Translations under genes and position numbers: made by a program
From: Sphingopyxis sp. PAMC25046
GTDB taxonomy: Bacteria; Pseudomonadota; Alphaproteobacteria; Sphingomonadales; Sphingomonadaceae
Reading direction: 5' to 3'
NCBI RefSeq assembly: GCF_004795895.1
Contig: NZ_CP039250.1
Location: forward strand, 3,596,001-3,660,000
DNA: 64,000 nt
Shown here: piece after piece, positions 9,688 to 18,884 of the stretch
Layout of the letters: each line of letters opens with the position of its first letter
How positions within the stretch are numbered: the stretch's first letter is position 1
Notes under the pieces: model-generated
Seen by the model: only the letters and a program-made list of their open reading frames with translations
Databases searched by the model: none
What the model was told of the DNA's origin: nothing

Positions 9688-10260
9688 TCACGAACCCCAC
9701 AGCCTTGCCATCTCCACGCCGAACGCCACGAAGGTCAGCGTCAGCCCGACGACGAACAACCGATAGGCATAAGCGAGATAGCGATATTTGCGCCGCGCCA
9801 GGACGACGCCGTTCTGATAGGTGTCGCGCAGCATTGTCTCATACAGATCCTCTTCGCTGCGCAGCCGGTTCTTCACCTCGGCGATAAATTCATCCTCGTC
9901 CATCTGGGCGAAGCGGCCGAAGAAGAGAATGTTGCTGTGATCCTTACCGTCTTTGTAGACGACCGGCAGACCTTTGCCGACGCGCGGGAGCACCGCCGAA
10001 ACGGCGAGCAGCGCCGAGAGGAAGGAAAAGGTCGCGAGGATGGCGAGCGGCATCGCGAGCGCGCCGCCGCCCGACCGCGCCTGTCCGATCGCGAGGGTGA
10101 AGACGACGAAGGTCGCGCCCATCAGGATCGACGCCTTTTGATCCGCCATCTGCGACAATTGCATCGTCAACTGCTGGTTGGTGCGCACGAGATGCACCGC
10201 GTTCGGCGGATAGGAGACCGCCGGCGGGTCCCGCGATACCTCTGATTCTGCGCTGTCCAT
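9688..10260 (-). CDS. PycTM-like (Pycsar effector domain) membrane protein
   Basis: Protein of 190 residues. Residues 28-50 (NQQLTMQLSQMADQKASILM) carry the ADQKASxLxG signature of the PycTM/Pycsar-effector domain. Hydrophobic segments lie at about 43-60, 68-91 and 163-183, with a charged region between the last two (DEDEFIAEVKNRLRSEEDLY). In Pycsar defence, such effectors sit beside a cUMP/cCMP cyclase and damage the membrane when activated. No cyclase is nearby; the neighbours are a MATE gene and, divergently, the ACP-serine palmitoyltransferase pair. It may therefore be a housekeeping relative with a membrane role. The start MDSAESEV is chosen because the in-frame extension upstream is low-quality. 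Confidence 0.75.
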   Translation of the reverse strand: MDSAESEVSRDPPAVSYPPNAVHLVRTNQQLTMQLSQMADQKASILMGATFVVFTLAIGQARSGGGALAMPLAILATFSFLSALLAVSAVLPRVGKGLPVVYKDGKDHSNILFFGRFAQMDEDEFIAEVKNRLRSEEDLYETMLRDTYQNGVVLARRKYRYLAYAYRLFVVGLTLTFVAFGVEMARLWGS

Positions 10261-10411
10261 GCCAAGCTGCCCCTGCTGGCGACCCGCGACAGGGATGGCA
10301 TGAAGTCCCGCGAGCGGCAAGATGCTGCCCTGTTCCCGCCGCATTCGCTTGCCAATCGGGAGGCTTCGCGGCATGCCCGCGCGCAACTTATTCCGCTATA
10401 GGACACAGTAT

Positions 10412-10648
10412 ATGAGCACCGCCATCAAGGACCAGATTTACGGTCTGATCGCACCCTTCAACAAGAAGGGCGTCGAACTGACCGACGCGACGACCTTTGC
10501 CGGCGATCTCGAATGGGACAGTCTGACCGTGATGGACTTCGTCGCCGAGGTCGAGGATACGTTCGACATCATCATCAGCATGAACATGCAGGCCGAGATC
10601 GAAACCGTCGGCCAGCTCGTCGCCGCGGTCGAGAAGCTGCAGGGCTGA
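10412..10648 (+). CDS. Acyl carrier protein for sphingolipid synthesis (AcpR-like)
   Basis: Small ACP of 78 residues with the phosphopantetheine attachment site EWDSLTVMDF (Ser37) and an acidic helix around it. It lies 8 bp upstream of serine palmitoyltransferase on the same strand. In Caulobacter the equivalent ACP next to spt is needed for ceramide synthesis. It probably presents the fatty acyl group for condensation with serine. The usual fatty-acid-synthesis ACP has the motif GADSLD; the divergent EWDSLT here supports a dedicated role. Confidence 0.88.
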   Translation: MSTAIKDQIYGLIAPFNKKGVELTDATTFAGDLEWDSLTVMDFVAEVEDTFDIIISMNMQAEIETVGQLVAAVEKLQG

Positions 10649-10656
10649 CCACCACG

Positions 10657-11859
10657 ATGACCGACCTCTTTTCCAAATTCGACCCGCTGATCCAGCAGCG
10701 CGAGGCGCTGCTCGCGACCGGCGTCACCGATCCGTTCAGCCTCGTGATGGAAAAGGTGATCTCGCCGACCGTTGCGATCTGCAATGGGCGCGAGACGATC
10801 CTGCTCGGTACCTACAACTATATGGGCATGACCTTCGACGAGGATGTCATCGCCGCGGGCAAGGACGCGCTCGACAGGTTCGGCAGCGGCACGACCGGCA
10901 GCCGCGTCCTCAATGGCACCTATCAGGGGCACAAGGAGTGCGAGGACGCACTGAAAGAATTTTACGCCATGGATCATGCCATGGTGTTTTCGACCGGATA
11001 TCAGGCGAACCTCGGCATCATTTCGACGATCGCCGGCAAGGGCGACTATGTCATCCTCGACATCGACAGCCACGCGTCGATCTATGACGGGTGCAAGATG
11101 GGCGACGCCGAGATCGTCGCCTTCCGTCACAACGACATCGAGGCGCTCGAGAAGCGCCTGAAGCGTCTGCCCGTCGATGCGGGCAAGCTCGTCGTGCTCG
11201 AGGGCGTTTATTCGATGCTCGGCGATATCGCGCCGCTCAAGGAAATGGTCCGCATCGCCAAGGAAAATGGGGCGATGGTGCTGGTCGACGAAGCGCATTC
11301 GATGGGCTTCATCGGTGAGCATGGCCGCGGCGTCGCCGAAGCGCAGGGCGTGATCGACGACGTCGACTTCATCATCGGCACCTTCAGCAAGAGCGTCGGC
11401 ACCGTCGGTGGCTTCTGCGTTTCGAACCACCCGAAGTTCGAGATCATGCGGCTCGTCTGCCGTCCTTATGTGTTCACCGCCTCGCTGCCGCCGAGCGTCG
11501 TCGCGACCGCGGCGACGAGCATCCGCAAGCTGATGCACGGGTCGAACAAGCGCGCGCATCTGTGGGAAAATTCGAAGATGCTCCACCAGGGGCTCAAGGA
11601 TCTCGGCTTCACGCTCGGCACCGACGAGCCGCAGTCGGCGATCATCGCGGTGATCATGCCCGACCTCGAAAGGGGCGCGATGATGTGGGAAGCGCTGCTC
11701 GAAGAAGGACTCTATGTGAACCTCGCGCGGCCGCCGGCGACCCCCGCGGGCATGACGCTGCTGCGCTGCTCGCTTTGCGCCGAGCATTCGAGCGAGCAGG
11801 TCGGCGAAATCCTCGGCCGCTTCGAACGCGCGGGCAAGCGCACGCAGATTATCGGCTGA
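10657..11859 (+). CDS. spt: Serine palmitoyltransferase
   Basis: PLP enzyme of the alpha-oxoamine synthase family that condenses L-serine with a palmitoyl thioester to 3-ketodihydrosphingosine, the first step of sphingolipid synthesis. 400 residues. The PLP lysine lies in IIGTFSKSVGTVGGF (Lys245). Other landmarks are NYMGMTFDE, GTTGSRVLNGTYQGH and LVDEAHSMGF (PLP-binding Asp/His). The close match of the SKSVGTVGGFC stretch to the soluble Sphingomonas SPT distinguishes it from KBL and BioF. The ATG at 10657 follows the ACP stop by 8 bp, so the pair is co-transcribed. Confidence 0.95.
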   Translation: MTDLFSKFDPLIQQREALLATGVTDPFSLVMEKVISPTVAICNGRETILLGTYNYMGMTFDEDVIAAGKDALDRFGSGTTGSRVLNGTYQGHKECEDALKEFYAMDHAMVFSTGYQANLGIISTIAGKGDYVILDIDSHASIYDGCKMGDAEIVAFRHNDIEALEKRLKRLPVDAGKLVVLEGVYSMLGDIAPLKEMVRIAKENGAMVLVDEAHSMGFIGEHGRGVAEAQGVIDDVDFIIGTFSKSVGTVGGFCVSNHPKFEIMRLVCRPYVFTASLPPSVVATAATSIRKLMHGSNKRAHLWENSKMLHQGLKDLGFTLGTDEPQSAIIAVIMPDLERGAMMWEALLEEGLYVNLARPPATPAGMTLLRCSLCAEHSSEQVGEILGRFERAGKRTQIIG

Positions 11860-11955
11860 ACCGAGCGTTCACGCCGACCAGCGGATTCCTTTTCGCGGCG
11901 AATTGAAGCCGCGCGACCTTCGGTGCTTTGCGGCGCCCCGCTTGTCCGGTAAGAG

Positions 11956-13938
11956 ATGCGCGTGTTCGAGCGGGATATCGACAGCGAAAATGACGGCCGG
12001 CGGGAGCGTATTCGCTTCTGGTCGACGATCGTCCTCGGCGCGATCCTGACCGGTGTGGTCGGCGCGCTCGTCCTGCTGCTCGCGCGCGCCAACGATAATT
12101 ACGACCGATCGCTCGGCTGGCAAACGCAGAGCATGGAGGTCATCTCGCAGACGCGCTCGGTCGACGCCGCGATCGCACGCGCCGAGGCGGCGCTCGGCCG
12201 CTTCGCGGTGGGCCTGCAGAAAGAGGATGGGCGCATCTATGAATATCAATGGGGCCGCGCGCGCCAGTTCATGACGCGGCTCCAGCGCAATGTGCGCGAC
12301 AATCCCAAACAAATCGCGCTGGTCGAGCAGCTGGCGCGCGAGATGGACAGCCGCGGCGAACAGCTGGGCGATGCGGCGCTCAGCGCCAATTATAACCAGA
12401 CCGTCGCCGCTATTTCCAAATTTTACGCCGCCGGTCAGGGTGACGGGCTGGCCCGAATCGACAATCTGCTCAGCGAAATCATCGCCAACGAACGTGCGCT
12501 GCTGAGCGAGCGCAACCGGTTGGCGGCCGCCGACCGCGCCAGTCTCAACCAGGCGATCCTGCTCTTCTCGCTGCTCGGTGCCGCCGCGGCAGTCATTGCG
12601 ATCGGCGCGACCTTCTCGCTGATCCGTGCCGAGGGCGAACGGCGCCTCGCCCGGCGCGAGCAGTTGGTCGAAAGCGACCGCGCGGCGCAGCTCGAGGCGG
12701 CGGTCGAGGAGCGGACCGCCGAACTCGCCGAGGCGAACGCGGCGCTGCGCAGCGAAATGACCGACCGCGAGACGGCGGAGGCGCAGCTACGCCAGGCACA
12801 GAAAATGGAGGCCGTCGGCCAGCTGACCGGTGGCATCGCGCATGATTTCAACAATATGCTCGCGGTCGTCGTCGGCGGGCTCGAACTGGCGCAGCGCTGG
12901 CTTCCCGATACGCCGGACAAGGCGCAGCGCCACCTTTCCAACGCGCTCGACGGCGCCAATCGCGCCGCCGACCTGACACGCCGCCTGCTGACCTTCGCCC
13001 GCTCGGAGCCCGCGCGCCCCGAAATGACCCCGGTCGACGAATGTATCGCGAGCTTTGCGCAGCTGATCGAGCGCACGATCGGCGACCGGATCGCGCTTAC
13101 CCTCGACCTTCAGGCCCACGACCTTGCCTGCTGGGTCGATCGGCAGCAGTTCGAAAATGCCCTGCTCAACCTCGCGGTCAATGCGCGCGACGCGATGGAC
13201 GGCCACGGGTCGCTGACGATCCGGACGCTGGGCGACGGCGAGAACAGGGCTGCGGCGCTCGCAGTGCAGGTGATCGACACGGGCTGCGGCATGTCGCCCG
13301 AGGTGCTCGAACGCGTCTTCGATCCCTTTTACACCACCAAGCCTGCGGGCCAGGGAACCGGGCTCGGCATGAGCCAGGTCTTCGCCTTCTGCCGCCAATC
13401 GGGCGGCGAGGTGCAGATTTCGTCGACCGAGGGCGAAGGCACGAGCGTCGCGATGCTGCTGCCCGTCGCCCAGCCGCTGACCAGCGACGCGGACGAAGTG
13501 GTACCCGGCGATACCGAAGCACCTGCGGCGCCCGCCGACGCACTCAGCATCCTGGTGGTCGAGGACGACGCGCGCGTCCTGGCCGCGACGGTCGACGCGG
13601 TCAGCGAACTCGGCCATACGGTGGTCGCGTGCGGCAATCCGCTGGAGGCCGAGGCTTTGGTCGAAGGGCGGCTGGCCGAAGGCCGCGGCGGGTTCGACCT
13701 GATCCTGTCCGATGTGTTGATGCCCGAACTCACCGGCCCCGAAATGGTCGCGCAGCTGAAACAGCGCTGGCCCGAACTGTCGGTGCTGTTCGTCACCGGC
13801 TATGCTGGCGATGCGAGCGAGGACGCAGCCTTTGGTGATCATGACGTGCTACGCAAGCCCTTCACGCTCAGCGCGCTCGACCGCGCGATCCGGCGGAGCG
13901 GCGAAACGCGGCCCGACGGCCAGCGGCTCGCGAGTTAG
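11956..13938 (+). CDS. Hybrid sensor histidine kinase with CHASE3-like sensor and receiver domain
   Basis: Membrane sensor of 660 residues. TM helix at about 22-44, a helical periplasmic sensor resembling CHASE3 (45-190), TM helix at about 200-222, a coiled coil (225-280), then HisKA with phospho-acceptor His296 in [11 protein letters not shown]. The HATPase domain follows with N-box [14 protein letters not shown]1 DTGCGM and G2 [11 protein letters not shown]-terminal receiver domain (about 530-650) has [10 protein letters not shown] and Asp586 in ILSDVLMPE. The GGIAHDFNN type places it in the HisKA subfamily common in alphaproteobacteria. It lies 96 bp after spt on the same strand; a link with envelope lipids is only suggested by position. 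The signal is unknown. Confidence 0.92.
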   Translation: MRVFERDIDSENDGRRERIRFWSTIVLGAILTGVVGALVLLLARANDNYDRSLGWQTQSMEVISQTRSVDAAIARAEAALGRFAVGLQKEDGRIYEYQWGRARQFMTRLQRNVRDNPKQIALVEQLAREMDSRGEQLGDAALSANYNQTVAAISKFYAAGQGDGLARIDNLLSEIIANERALLSERNRLAAADRASLNQAILLFSLLGAAAAVIAIGATFSLIRAEGERRLARREQLVESDRAAQLEAAVEERTAELAEANAALRSEMTDRETAEAQLRQAQKMEAVGQLTGGIAHDFNNMLAVVVGGLELAQRWLPDTPDKAQRHLSNALDGANRAADLTRRLLTFARSEPARPEMTPVDECIASFAQLIERTIGDRIALTLDLQAHDLACWVDRQQFENALLNLAVNARDAMDGHGSLTIRTLGDGENRAAALAVQVIDTGCGMSPEVLERVFDPFYTTKPAGQGTGLGMSQVFAFCRQSGGEVQISSTEGEGTSVAMLLPVAQPLTSDADEVVPGDTEAPAAPADALSILVVEDDARVLAATVDAVSELGHTVVACGNPLEAEALVEGRLAEGRGGFDLILSDVLMPELTGPEMVAQLKQRWPELSVLFVTGYAGDASEDAAFGDHDVLRKPFTLSALDRAIRRSGETRPDGQRLAS

Positions 13939-14795
13939 CGGATCGCGCCGCCCCGGATCAACCGCGGCACCAGCGTCAGCGCGGCGACGAGCGGCCAGCG
14001 GCGTTGCCAGGGCTTGATCTCGATCTTTGTGCCCGCGTGGCGATTGATCTTCCACGCCAGATAATCGATCCCGCCGGCGTAGGTCAGGCTGGCCTTGGCG
14101 AGCCGCGCAACGCTGAGCAGCTTGCCTTCCAGCCGCCGGCGCGCCCAGCCGCCCGCGCGAACGCCTGCCGGGATCGCCGCGATCGCGGGGCCACCGAACC
14201 GTTCGTAACGCGCCGCATCGGCATCGACGACCGACTGCGCCCGGCCCGCGCGTTCGGCGCGCAGCTCGACCGAATAGGTGAGCGAAAAGGCGCGCCGCCA
14301 CCAGTCGAGCGGCGCTTCGCCCTCGACCTGTCCCGCCGCCGCTAGCAAGGTCGGCGCGGCGCGCGCCACCGCGGCGACCGCGCGGCTCGCCGCTGTGTCG
14401 TCCACCGCCCATGCGAGCCGTGACGGCTGAGCGAAACGCGCCCACACCGACACGTTGCGGGTCTCGGGACCGTTCAGCCGGTCGAAATCACTTTCGCTCA
14501 GCACCGCATATTTGGCGATCAGTCCGCCGTGCTGGAACGGAAAGACATTGGGCGGAATCAACCGGTTCGCGGCGGCCATCCAGCCTTTGGAATAAGCGTC
14601 GCCATAGTCTGAGACGATCAGATAGAAATCGAGCATCAGCCCGTCAAGTTCGCTCTCGCGCAAGCAGCTGCCATAAAAGAGCACCGCGCGCGCACTGCCC
14701 GGATAGTCGGCCGCGATCGCCGCCGCCATCGCAGTGACGCGCGGGTCGACGGGGATCGCAAGCTCTTCTCGGACGAGTTCGGAAATCGCAGACAT
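13935..14795 (-). CDS. TAM41-like nucleotidyltransferase (candidate lipid-phosphate cytidylyltransferase)
   Basis: Protein of 286 residues with an N-terminal nucleotidyltransferase-like signature: VLFYGSCLRE at about 39-48, then MLDFYLIVSDYGDAY. Further points are IPPNVF, KYAVLSESDFDRL and a conserved-looking WARFAQPSRLAW. The order GS...LDF..V.D...KY.V....D...W.R..QP recalls mitochondrial TAM41/Mmp37, which makes CDP-diacylglycerol from phosphatidate and CTP. This was recognised from memory of motifs and needs a profile search. A lipid kinase gene lies directly upstream on the same strand, which fits supply of a lipid phosphate. No membrane helix is obvious. Convergent with the sensor kinase, overlapping by 4 bp. 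Confidence 0.6.
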   Translation of the reverse strand: MSAISELVREELAIPVDPRVTAMAAAIAADYPGSARAVLFYGSCLRESELDGLMLDFYLIVSDYGDAYSKGWMAAANRLIPPNVFPFQHGGLIAKYAVLSESDFDRLNGPETRNVSVWARFAQPSRLAWAVDDTAASRAVAAVARAAPTLLAAAGQVEGEAPLDWWRRAFSLTYSVELRAERAGRAQSVVDADAARYERFGGPAIAAIPAGVRAGGWARRRLEGKLLSVARLAKASLTYAGGIDYLAWKINRHAGTKIEIKPWQRRWPLVAALTLVPRLIRGGAIR

Positions 14796-14816
14796 GACTA
14801 AACCGCCTTACGATAC

Positions 14817-14945
14817 CCGTTCGTGTCGAGCGAAGTCGAGACACTCATCGGAAGTCGCGACCCGGAGGGGCATCTCGACTTCGGCCAAAGCCCGAAGTCT
14901 ATCCTGCGCGCCTGCCATGGCAGTCGAGGGGATCGAAGCGAACGG
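14817..14945. repeat. Intergenic palindromic repeat (REP-like)
   Basis: Bounded by CCCGTTCG at the left and CGAACGG at the right, with internal TCGAGCGAAGTCGA and CTCGACTTCGGCC / GGCCAAAGCCCGAAG stems. Same general style as the element at 52112. It fills most of the 170-bp gap between the lipid kinase and the TAM41-like gene. Confidence 0.6.
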
Positions 14946-14965
14946 AGGAATATCAAACTTGTGAC

Positions 14966-15940
14966 TTATGCGGCGAGGCGCAGGAAGGGCACCGGCTGCG
15001 TCGAGGTCAGGATGATCGGCATGCCGTTCTTCGCCTGAAAGATTTCGCCGTCGAGAATGACGTTCGAACGCTCGCCCTCGATACGAATCTCGTCGCCCTG
15101 CTGGAAATGCACGCCTTCGAGCTGCTTTTGCCCCAGCGTCCCGCGCCAGGTCGCGCCGAGCATGCGGAACAGCGCGCCGACGCTGCTGTCGGTCGCGAGC
15201 AGCTTCATATTGCCGTTCGTGCCATAGGCTTCGCTGGTGCGGATGCTGAGCAGCAGTTTCTCGAGCGTCGTCACGATCAGCAGCGAGAATTTGCCCTTGA
15301 ATTCGCCTTGGCGGATCAGCGACACGGTCATCGGTTCGGGCTTGGGCGGCAGGCGCCCGCCGCCGACACCGAAGATGATCGCGAACAGCGCGAGCATCGC
15401 CGCGAGGAAATGCGAAATTCCGTTGGGCAGGCCGAGCGGATAGATGCGATTGCGGCAATAGAGCATCACGTCGGCGAGGTAGGCGCCGCCTAGGAACATG
15501 CCCAGCACCGGGCGCGATTCGTCGCCGCTGTCGAGCGAGATCAGCTGGCGTTCGATCACATGATCCTCGAGCCGGCCGCTCCCGACCAGATCGACGACGC
15601 GCTGCAACGCCTTGATCGGATCGCCCTCGGCGCCGAGGTCGAGCGCGATCAAATTGGTCTTGCCGTTCGGGAGCACCGCGACCGGCGGCGGCGAGCCGCC
15701 GAAATGGCCGCCCGAATAAAGTTCGGTCAGCGCCGCCTGCACTGTGCCGTCGCCGCCGTTGATGACGACGATGCGCGGGCTGACCATCGCCATCGTGCGG
15801 ATCGCCTCGCCGATCTGATCGACGTCCTCGACCTCGTAATGGAAAATATCGGGGTGCGCCGCGCAATATTCGCGAACCCGCGGCAACAGGGCGCGGTTGC
15901 CCGTCGAACGTGGATTCGAAAGGAGCGCGACGCTGGCCAT
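14966..15940 (-). CDS. Diacylglycerol-kinase-family lipid kinase (candidate ceramide kinase)
   Basis: Protein of 324 residues in the DAGK/sphingosine kinase/NAD-kinase-like fold. The ATP site is GGDGTVQ at residues 62-68, followed by LPNGKTNLIALDLG (90-103) where most DagK proteins have a P-x-GT-x-N motif; here Lys replaces the Gly. A hydrophobic stretch at about 170-185 (FLAAMLALFAIIFGVGGG) may dip into the membrane, unlike soluble DgkB. Genome context next to serine palmitoyltransferase resembles Caulobacter, where a kinase of this family (CpgB) phosphorylates ceramide. Ceramide or diacylglycerol are both possible substrates. Four bp after the DUF2141 gene, so co-transcribed with it. Confidence 0.82.
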   Translation of the reverse strand: MASVALLSNPRSTGNRALLPRVREYCAAHPDIFHYEVEDVDQIGEAIRTMAMVSPRIVVINGGDGTVQAALTELYSGGHFGGSPPPVAVLPNGKTNLIALDLGAEGDPIKALQRVVDLVGSGRLEDHVIERQLISLDSGDESRPVLGMFLGGAYLADVMLYCRNRIYPLGLPNGISHFLAAMLALFAIIFGVGGGRLPPKPEPMTVSLIRQGEFKGKFSLLIVTTLEKLLLSIRTSEAYGTNGNMKLLATDSSVGALFRMLGATWRGTLGQKQLEGVHFQQGDEIRIEGERSNVILDGEIFQAKNGMPIILTSTQPVPFLRLAA

Positions 15941-15944
15941 ATCT

Positions 15945-16418
15945 TTACATATATTTCATCGTGATCGAGATCGTCTTGGGCGCATCCCCGACCGAAAAGG
16001 CCGTCTTCTTGTAGCTCGGCTTGCCAAGGTTGAAGATGTTGATGCTCGGATTGTTCGACATCCCTCCGCCATCGCGCGAGATGTCTGTCTTGCCGTTGCC
16101 GTTGACGTCGTGGCGCACGGCGATGCCGTACACCCCCGCTTCGGGCAGCGGCACGCAGACGGTCATCGCTCCGGCACGCGCCGGCACTTCGATGCGCGCG
16201 AGCCAGCGGCCCTTCTCGAGCCAGTCGGCCGCCGTGCCGCGATAGCTTTGCACGCGAATCTTGCCGGTCGACGCCTTGACGCCGCTGATGCGGACCAGCG
16301 TCGACGGGCCGCTCTTGCATTGCGACAGATCGTTCGAGATGACCCGGCCTTCCGCCTGCGCCGTCGCGGCGACAGCCAGCACGGAAACGCCAAGCAGCGC
16401 GGATACAAATTTCGACAT
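15945..16418 (-). CDS. DUF2141 exported protein
   Basis: Small secreted protein of 157 residues. Signal peptide MSKFVSALLGVSVLAVAATAQA, then a single beta-rich domain with the DUF2141 hallmarks: VRISGVKASTGKIRVQSY, VPLPEAGVYGIAVRHDVNGNGK and the C-terminal FNLGKPSY...AFSV. The DVNGNGKTD segment looks like a calcium-binding loop. Start at 16418 chosen for the signal peptide and the GGAGG ribosome site. Co-transcribed with the lipid kinase 4 bp downstream. Function unknown; location in the periplasm is predicted. Confidence 0.87.
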   Translation of the reverse strand: MSKFVSALLGVSVLAVAATAQAEGRVISNDLSQCKSGPSTLVRISGVKASTGKIRVQSYRGTAADWLEKGRWLARIEVPARAGAMTVCVPLPEAGVYGIAVRHDVNGNGKTDISRDGGGMSNNPSINIFNLGKPSYKKTAFSVGDAPKTISITMKYM

Positions 16419-16550
16419 GACCTCAAAACCTCCAGAGGCTATAGCCACATCCGCACACGCTAAGCGCGCGCCGACGTGGGTCCCTGTCGCCCTTGAATCG
16501 GCATATCGGAAACAACTGCGGCCAAATCATGGTGATGGGGCGACGAAAGA

Positions 16551-17759
16551 TTGAATAAGCTTCCTGCCATCGACCGCTACATCGCGCGGCTCATCTTTTT
16601 CCCGATGCTCGGCACGCTCGTCCTGTCGGCGATGCTGCTCGTGCTCGAAAAAATGCTGCGCCTCTTCGACTTCGTCGCGACCGAGGGCGGCCCGGTCAGC
16701 GTCGTGTGGCGCATGCTCGCCAACCTGATCCCCGAATATCTCTCGCTCGGTATTCCGATCGGCCTGATGCTCGGGATTCTCCTTGCTTTCCGCAGGCTTG
16801 CGACGTCGAGCGAGCTCGACGTGCTCAAGGGCGTCGGCATGAGTTTCGGGCGGCTAATGCGTATTCCATTCGCCTATGCGATCGCGCTTGCGGCGCTCAA
16901 TCTGGCGATCGTCGGCTTCATCCAGCCCGTCGCGCGCTACGCCTATGAAGGGCTGCAGTTCGAATTGCGTTCGGGCGCGCTCGGGGCGTCGATCAAGGTC
17001 GGTGAATTCACCAAATTGGGCGACCGCATGACGCTACGCATCGAGGAAAGCTATAACGACGGGCGATCCCTGCGCGGCATCTTCGTGCGCGGCGACCAGC
17101 GCGACGGGCAGCGCGTGTCGGCGACCGCGGCGCGCGGGCAGTTCCTCGCGACCGACGACCCCAACACGATCATCCTGCGCTTGTCGCAGGGCGTGCTGAT
17201 CCATGAATCGCCCAAATTCTCAGTGCCGCGCGTGCTGACCTTCGACAATCACGATCTGCCGATCCCGCTCCCCAAGATCGAGGCGTTCCGCCTGCGCGGC
17301 GGCGCCGACCGCGAGATGACGATCCCCGAACTGTTCGTCGCGGGCAAGGACAGCAGCCAGCCCGAACAGACGCGGCTTGAATCGCGAGCGAATTTCCACT
17401 TCCGCATCGTCGAGGTGATGTCGATGTTCCTGATCCCGCTGATCGCCGTCGCGCTCGCGGTGCCCCCGAAACGATCGACCTCGTCGCTCGGCGTCTTCCT
17501 GTCGATCGTGCTGCTCGTCACCCAGCACAAGATCAACCAATATGCCGAGGATCTGGGCGCGCGCGGGACGATCGATCCGCTGATCGCGCTCTGGGTGCCC
17601 TATCTCCTCTTCGCCGCGCTCGCGATCTGGATGTATTATACGATCGCGCACGTTCCCGGCGGCCAGCCGATCGGCGCGCTCGAACGCGTCGCCGCCAAGG
17701 CGGCGCAAAAAATCCGTGCGGCCCTCGCCGTCTTCCAGCGCAAGCAGCGGCTTACCTGA
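16551..17759 (+). CDS. lptF: LPS/lipid export permease LptF
   Basis: Inner-membrane subunit of the Lpt transporter (LptB2FG), which extracts envelope lipid for transport to the outer membrane. 402 residues; helices near 15-35, 60-80, 100-120 at the N-terminus and three more at 290-375, with a periplasmic beta-jellyroll between, as in the family. Motifs include IDRYIARLIFFPMLGTLVLS and SSELDVLKGVG. No ATG is possible: the frame is closed by a stop at 16533 and the only start upstream of IDRYIAR is TTG at 16551. The stop overlaps the lptG ATG. Confidence 0.93.
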   Translation: MNKLPAIDRYIARLIFFPMLGTLVLSAMLLVLEKMLRLFDFVATEGGPVSVVWRMLANLIPEYLSLGIPIGLMLGILLAFRRLATSSELDVLKGVGMSFGRLMRIPFAYAIALAALNLAIVGFIQPVARYAYEGLQFELRSGALGASIKVGEFTKLGDRMTLRIEESYNDGRSLRGIFVRGDQRDGQRVSATAARGQFLATDDPNTIILRLSQGVLIHESPKFSVPRVLTFDNHDLPIPLPKIEAFRLRGGADREMTIPELFVAGKDSSQPEQTRLESRANFHFRIVEVMSMFLIPLIAVALAVPPKRSTSSLGVFLSIVLLVTQHKINQYAEDLGARGTIDPLIALWVPYLLFAALAIWMYYTIAHVPGGQPIGALERVAAKAAQKIRAALAVFQRKQRLT

Positions 17760-18859
17760 TGCACCAACTCCATTTTTTCCCGTCGCGCACGATGGCGATC
17801 TATGTCGGCCGCCTGTTCCTCGTCCGCTCCTTCTCGATCCTCTTCGCGCTTGTACTGATCCTCCAGACGCTCGACCTGCTCGGCGAAAGCGGCAAGATCC
17901 TGGGCGTCGCCGGCAACAGCGATGCCGACGTGTGGCGCTATGTCGGGATGCGGCTGCCGCAGATCATCGAGACCTTTCTGCCTTTTTCGGTACTGCTCGG
18001 CACGATATTGACGATGGTGACGCTCAACCAGAACAGCGAGGTGATCGCGATGAAGGCGTCAGGCATGTCGGCGCATCAGGTGCTCGCGCCGCTGTTCCTC
18101 GCCGCGCTGCTCGTTGCCGGCATCAGCTTTGCGTTCAACGAACGCATCGTCACGCGTTCGACCGCGGCGCTGAGCGCCTGGCAGAAGGTCGAATATAAAA
18201 AGGTCCCCAAGGACAGCGGTATCCGCACCAATATCTGGGTTCGCGACGGCGACGACCTGATCAACGCGACGACGGTCGATACCAGCGGCCCGGCGATCAC
18301 CCTCGGCTATGTCACGATTTACGAGCGCACCGGCGGGGTGCTGTCGTCGATGCTGTCGGCGGACAGCGCGCGCGCGGTCGCGGGCGGCGGCTGGGAACTG
18401 ACGAATGCGCGGCGCTTCATCCGCCGCTCGGGCACCGTCGAACCGCTGGGCACGATCGTCGCGGCGAAAAATGTACGCCCCGACCAGTTCACGCTCGCGC
18501 AGGTCGACGGCGACGAACTGCCCTTCCTCCAGCTCCGTTCGGCGATCGCCGACCTCGAGGCCGCGGGCCGCCCCGTCGGCGCGCTGAAGGGCGTGCTCTG
18601 GCACAAGATTTCGGGGCCGCTCTCGGCGATATTGATGCCGCTATTGGGTGCAGTCGCGGCGTTCGGGCTCGCACGCTCGGGCAAGCTGTTCGTACGCGCG
18701 ATCATCGGCATGGGGCTCGGCTTCGCCTATTTCGTCGCCGACAATTTCGCGCTCGCAATGGGCGATCTCGGCGCCTATTCGCCCTTCCTCGCGGCATGGG
18801 GTCCGTTCATATTGTTCGCGCTGATCGGCGAGATGATTTTGATCAGGACCGAGGAATAG
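17759..18859 (+). CDS. lptG: LPS/lipid export permease LptG
   Basis: Partner of LptF in the LptB2FG exporter. 366 residues with the same layout: RTMAIYVGRLFLVRSFSILFALV for TM1, LPFSVLLGTILTMVTLNQNSEVIAMKASG containing the coupling-helix region, a periplasmic domain at about 115-270 and three C-terminal helices. The ATG shares bases with the lptF stop. Many sphingomonads lack LPS and carry glycosphingolipids instead, so the natural substrate here may be a sphingolipid; that is inference. Confidence 0.93.
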   Translation: MHQLHFFPSRTMAIYVGRLFLVRSFSILFALVLILQTLDLLGESGKILGVAGNSDADVWRYVGMRLPQIIETFLPFSVLLGTILTMVTLNQNSEVIAMKASGMSAHQVLAPLFLAALLVAGISFAFNERIVTRSTAALSAWQKVEYKKVPKDSGIRTNIWVRDGDDLINATTVDTSGPAITLGYVTIYERTGGVLSSMLSADSARAVAGGGWELTNARRFIRRSGTVEPLGTIVAAKNVRPDQFTLAQVDGDELPFLQLRSAIADLEAAGRPVGALKGVLWHKISGPLSAILMPLLGAVAAFGLARSGKLFVRAIIGMGLGFAYFVADNFALAMGDLGAYSPFLAAWGPFILFALIGEMILIRTEE

Positions 18860-18884
18860 GGAGGCTTTTCGCCGTCCTTTGTAT

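Noticed and set aside
9688..10260. Reading the PycTM-like gene as a full Pycsar defence system
   Set aside because: No nucleotide cyclase gene lies beside it, and the neighbours are housekeeping lipid genes.
12787..13842. Long minus-strand open frame opposite the hybrid sensor kinase
   Set aside because: Antisense shadow; the sense strand has clear HisKA, HATPase and receiver motifs.
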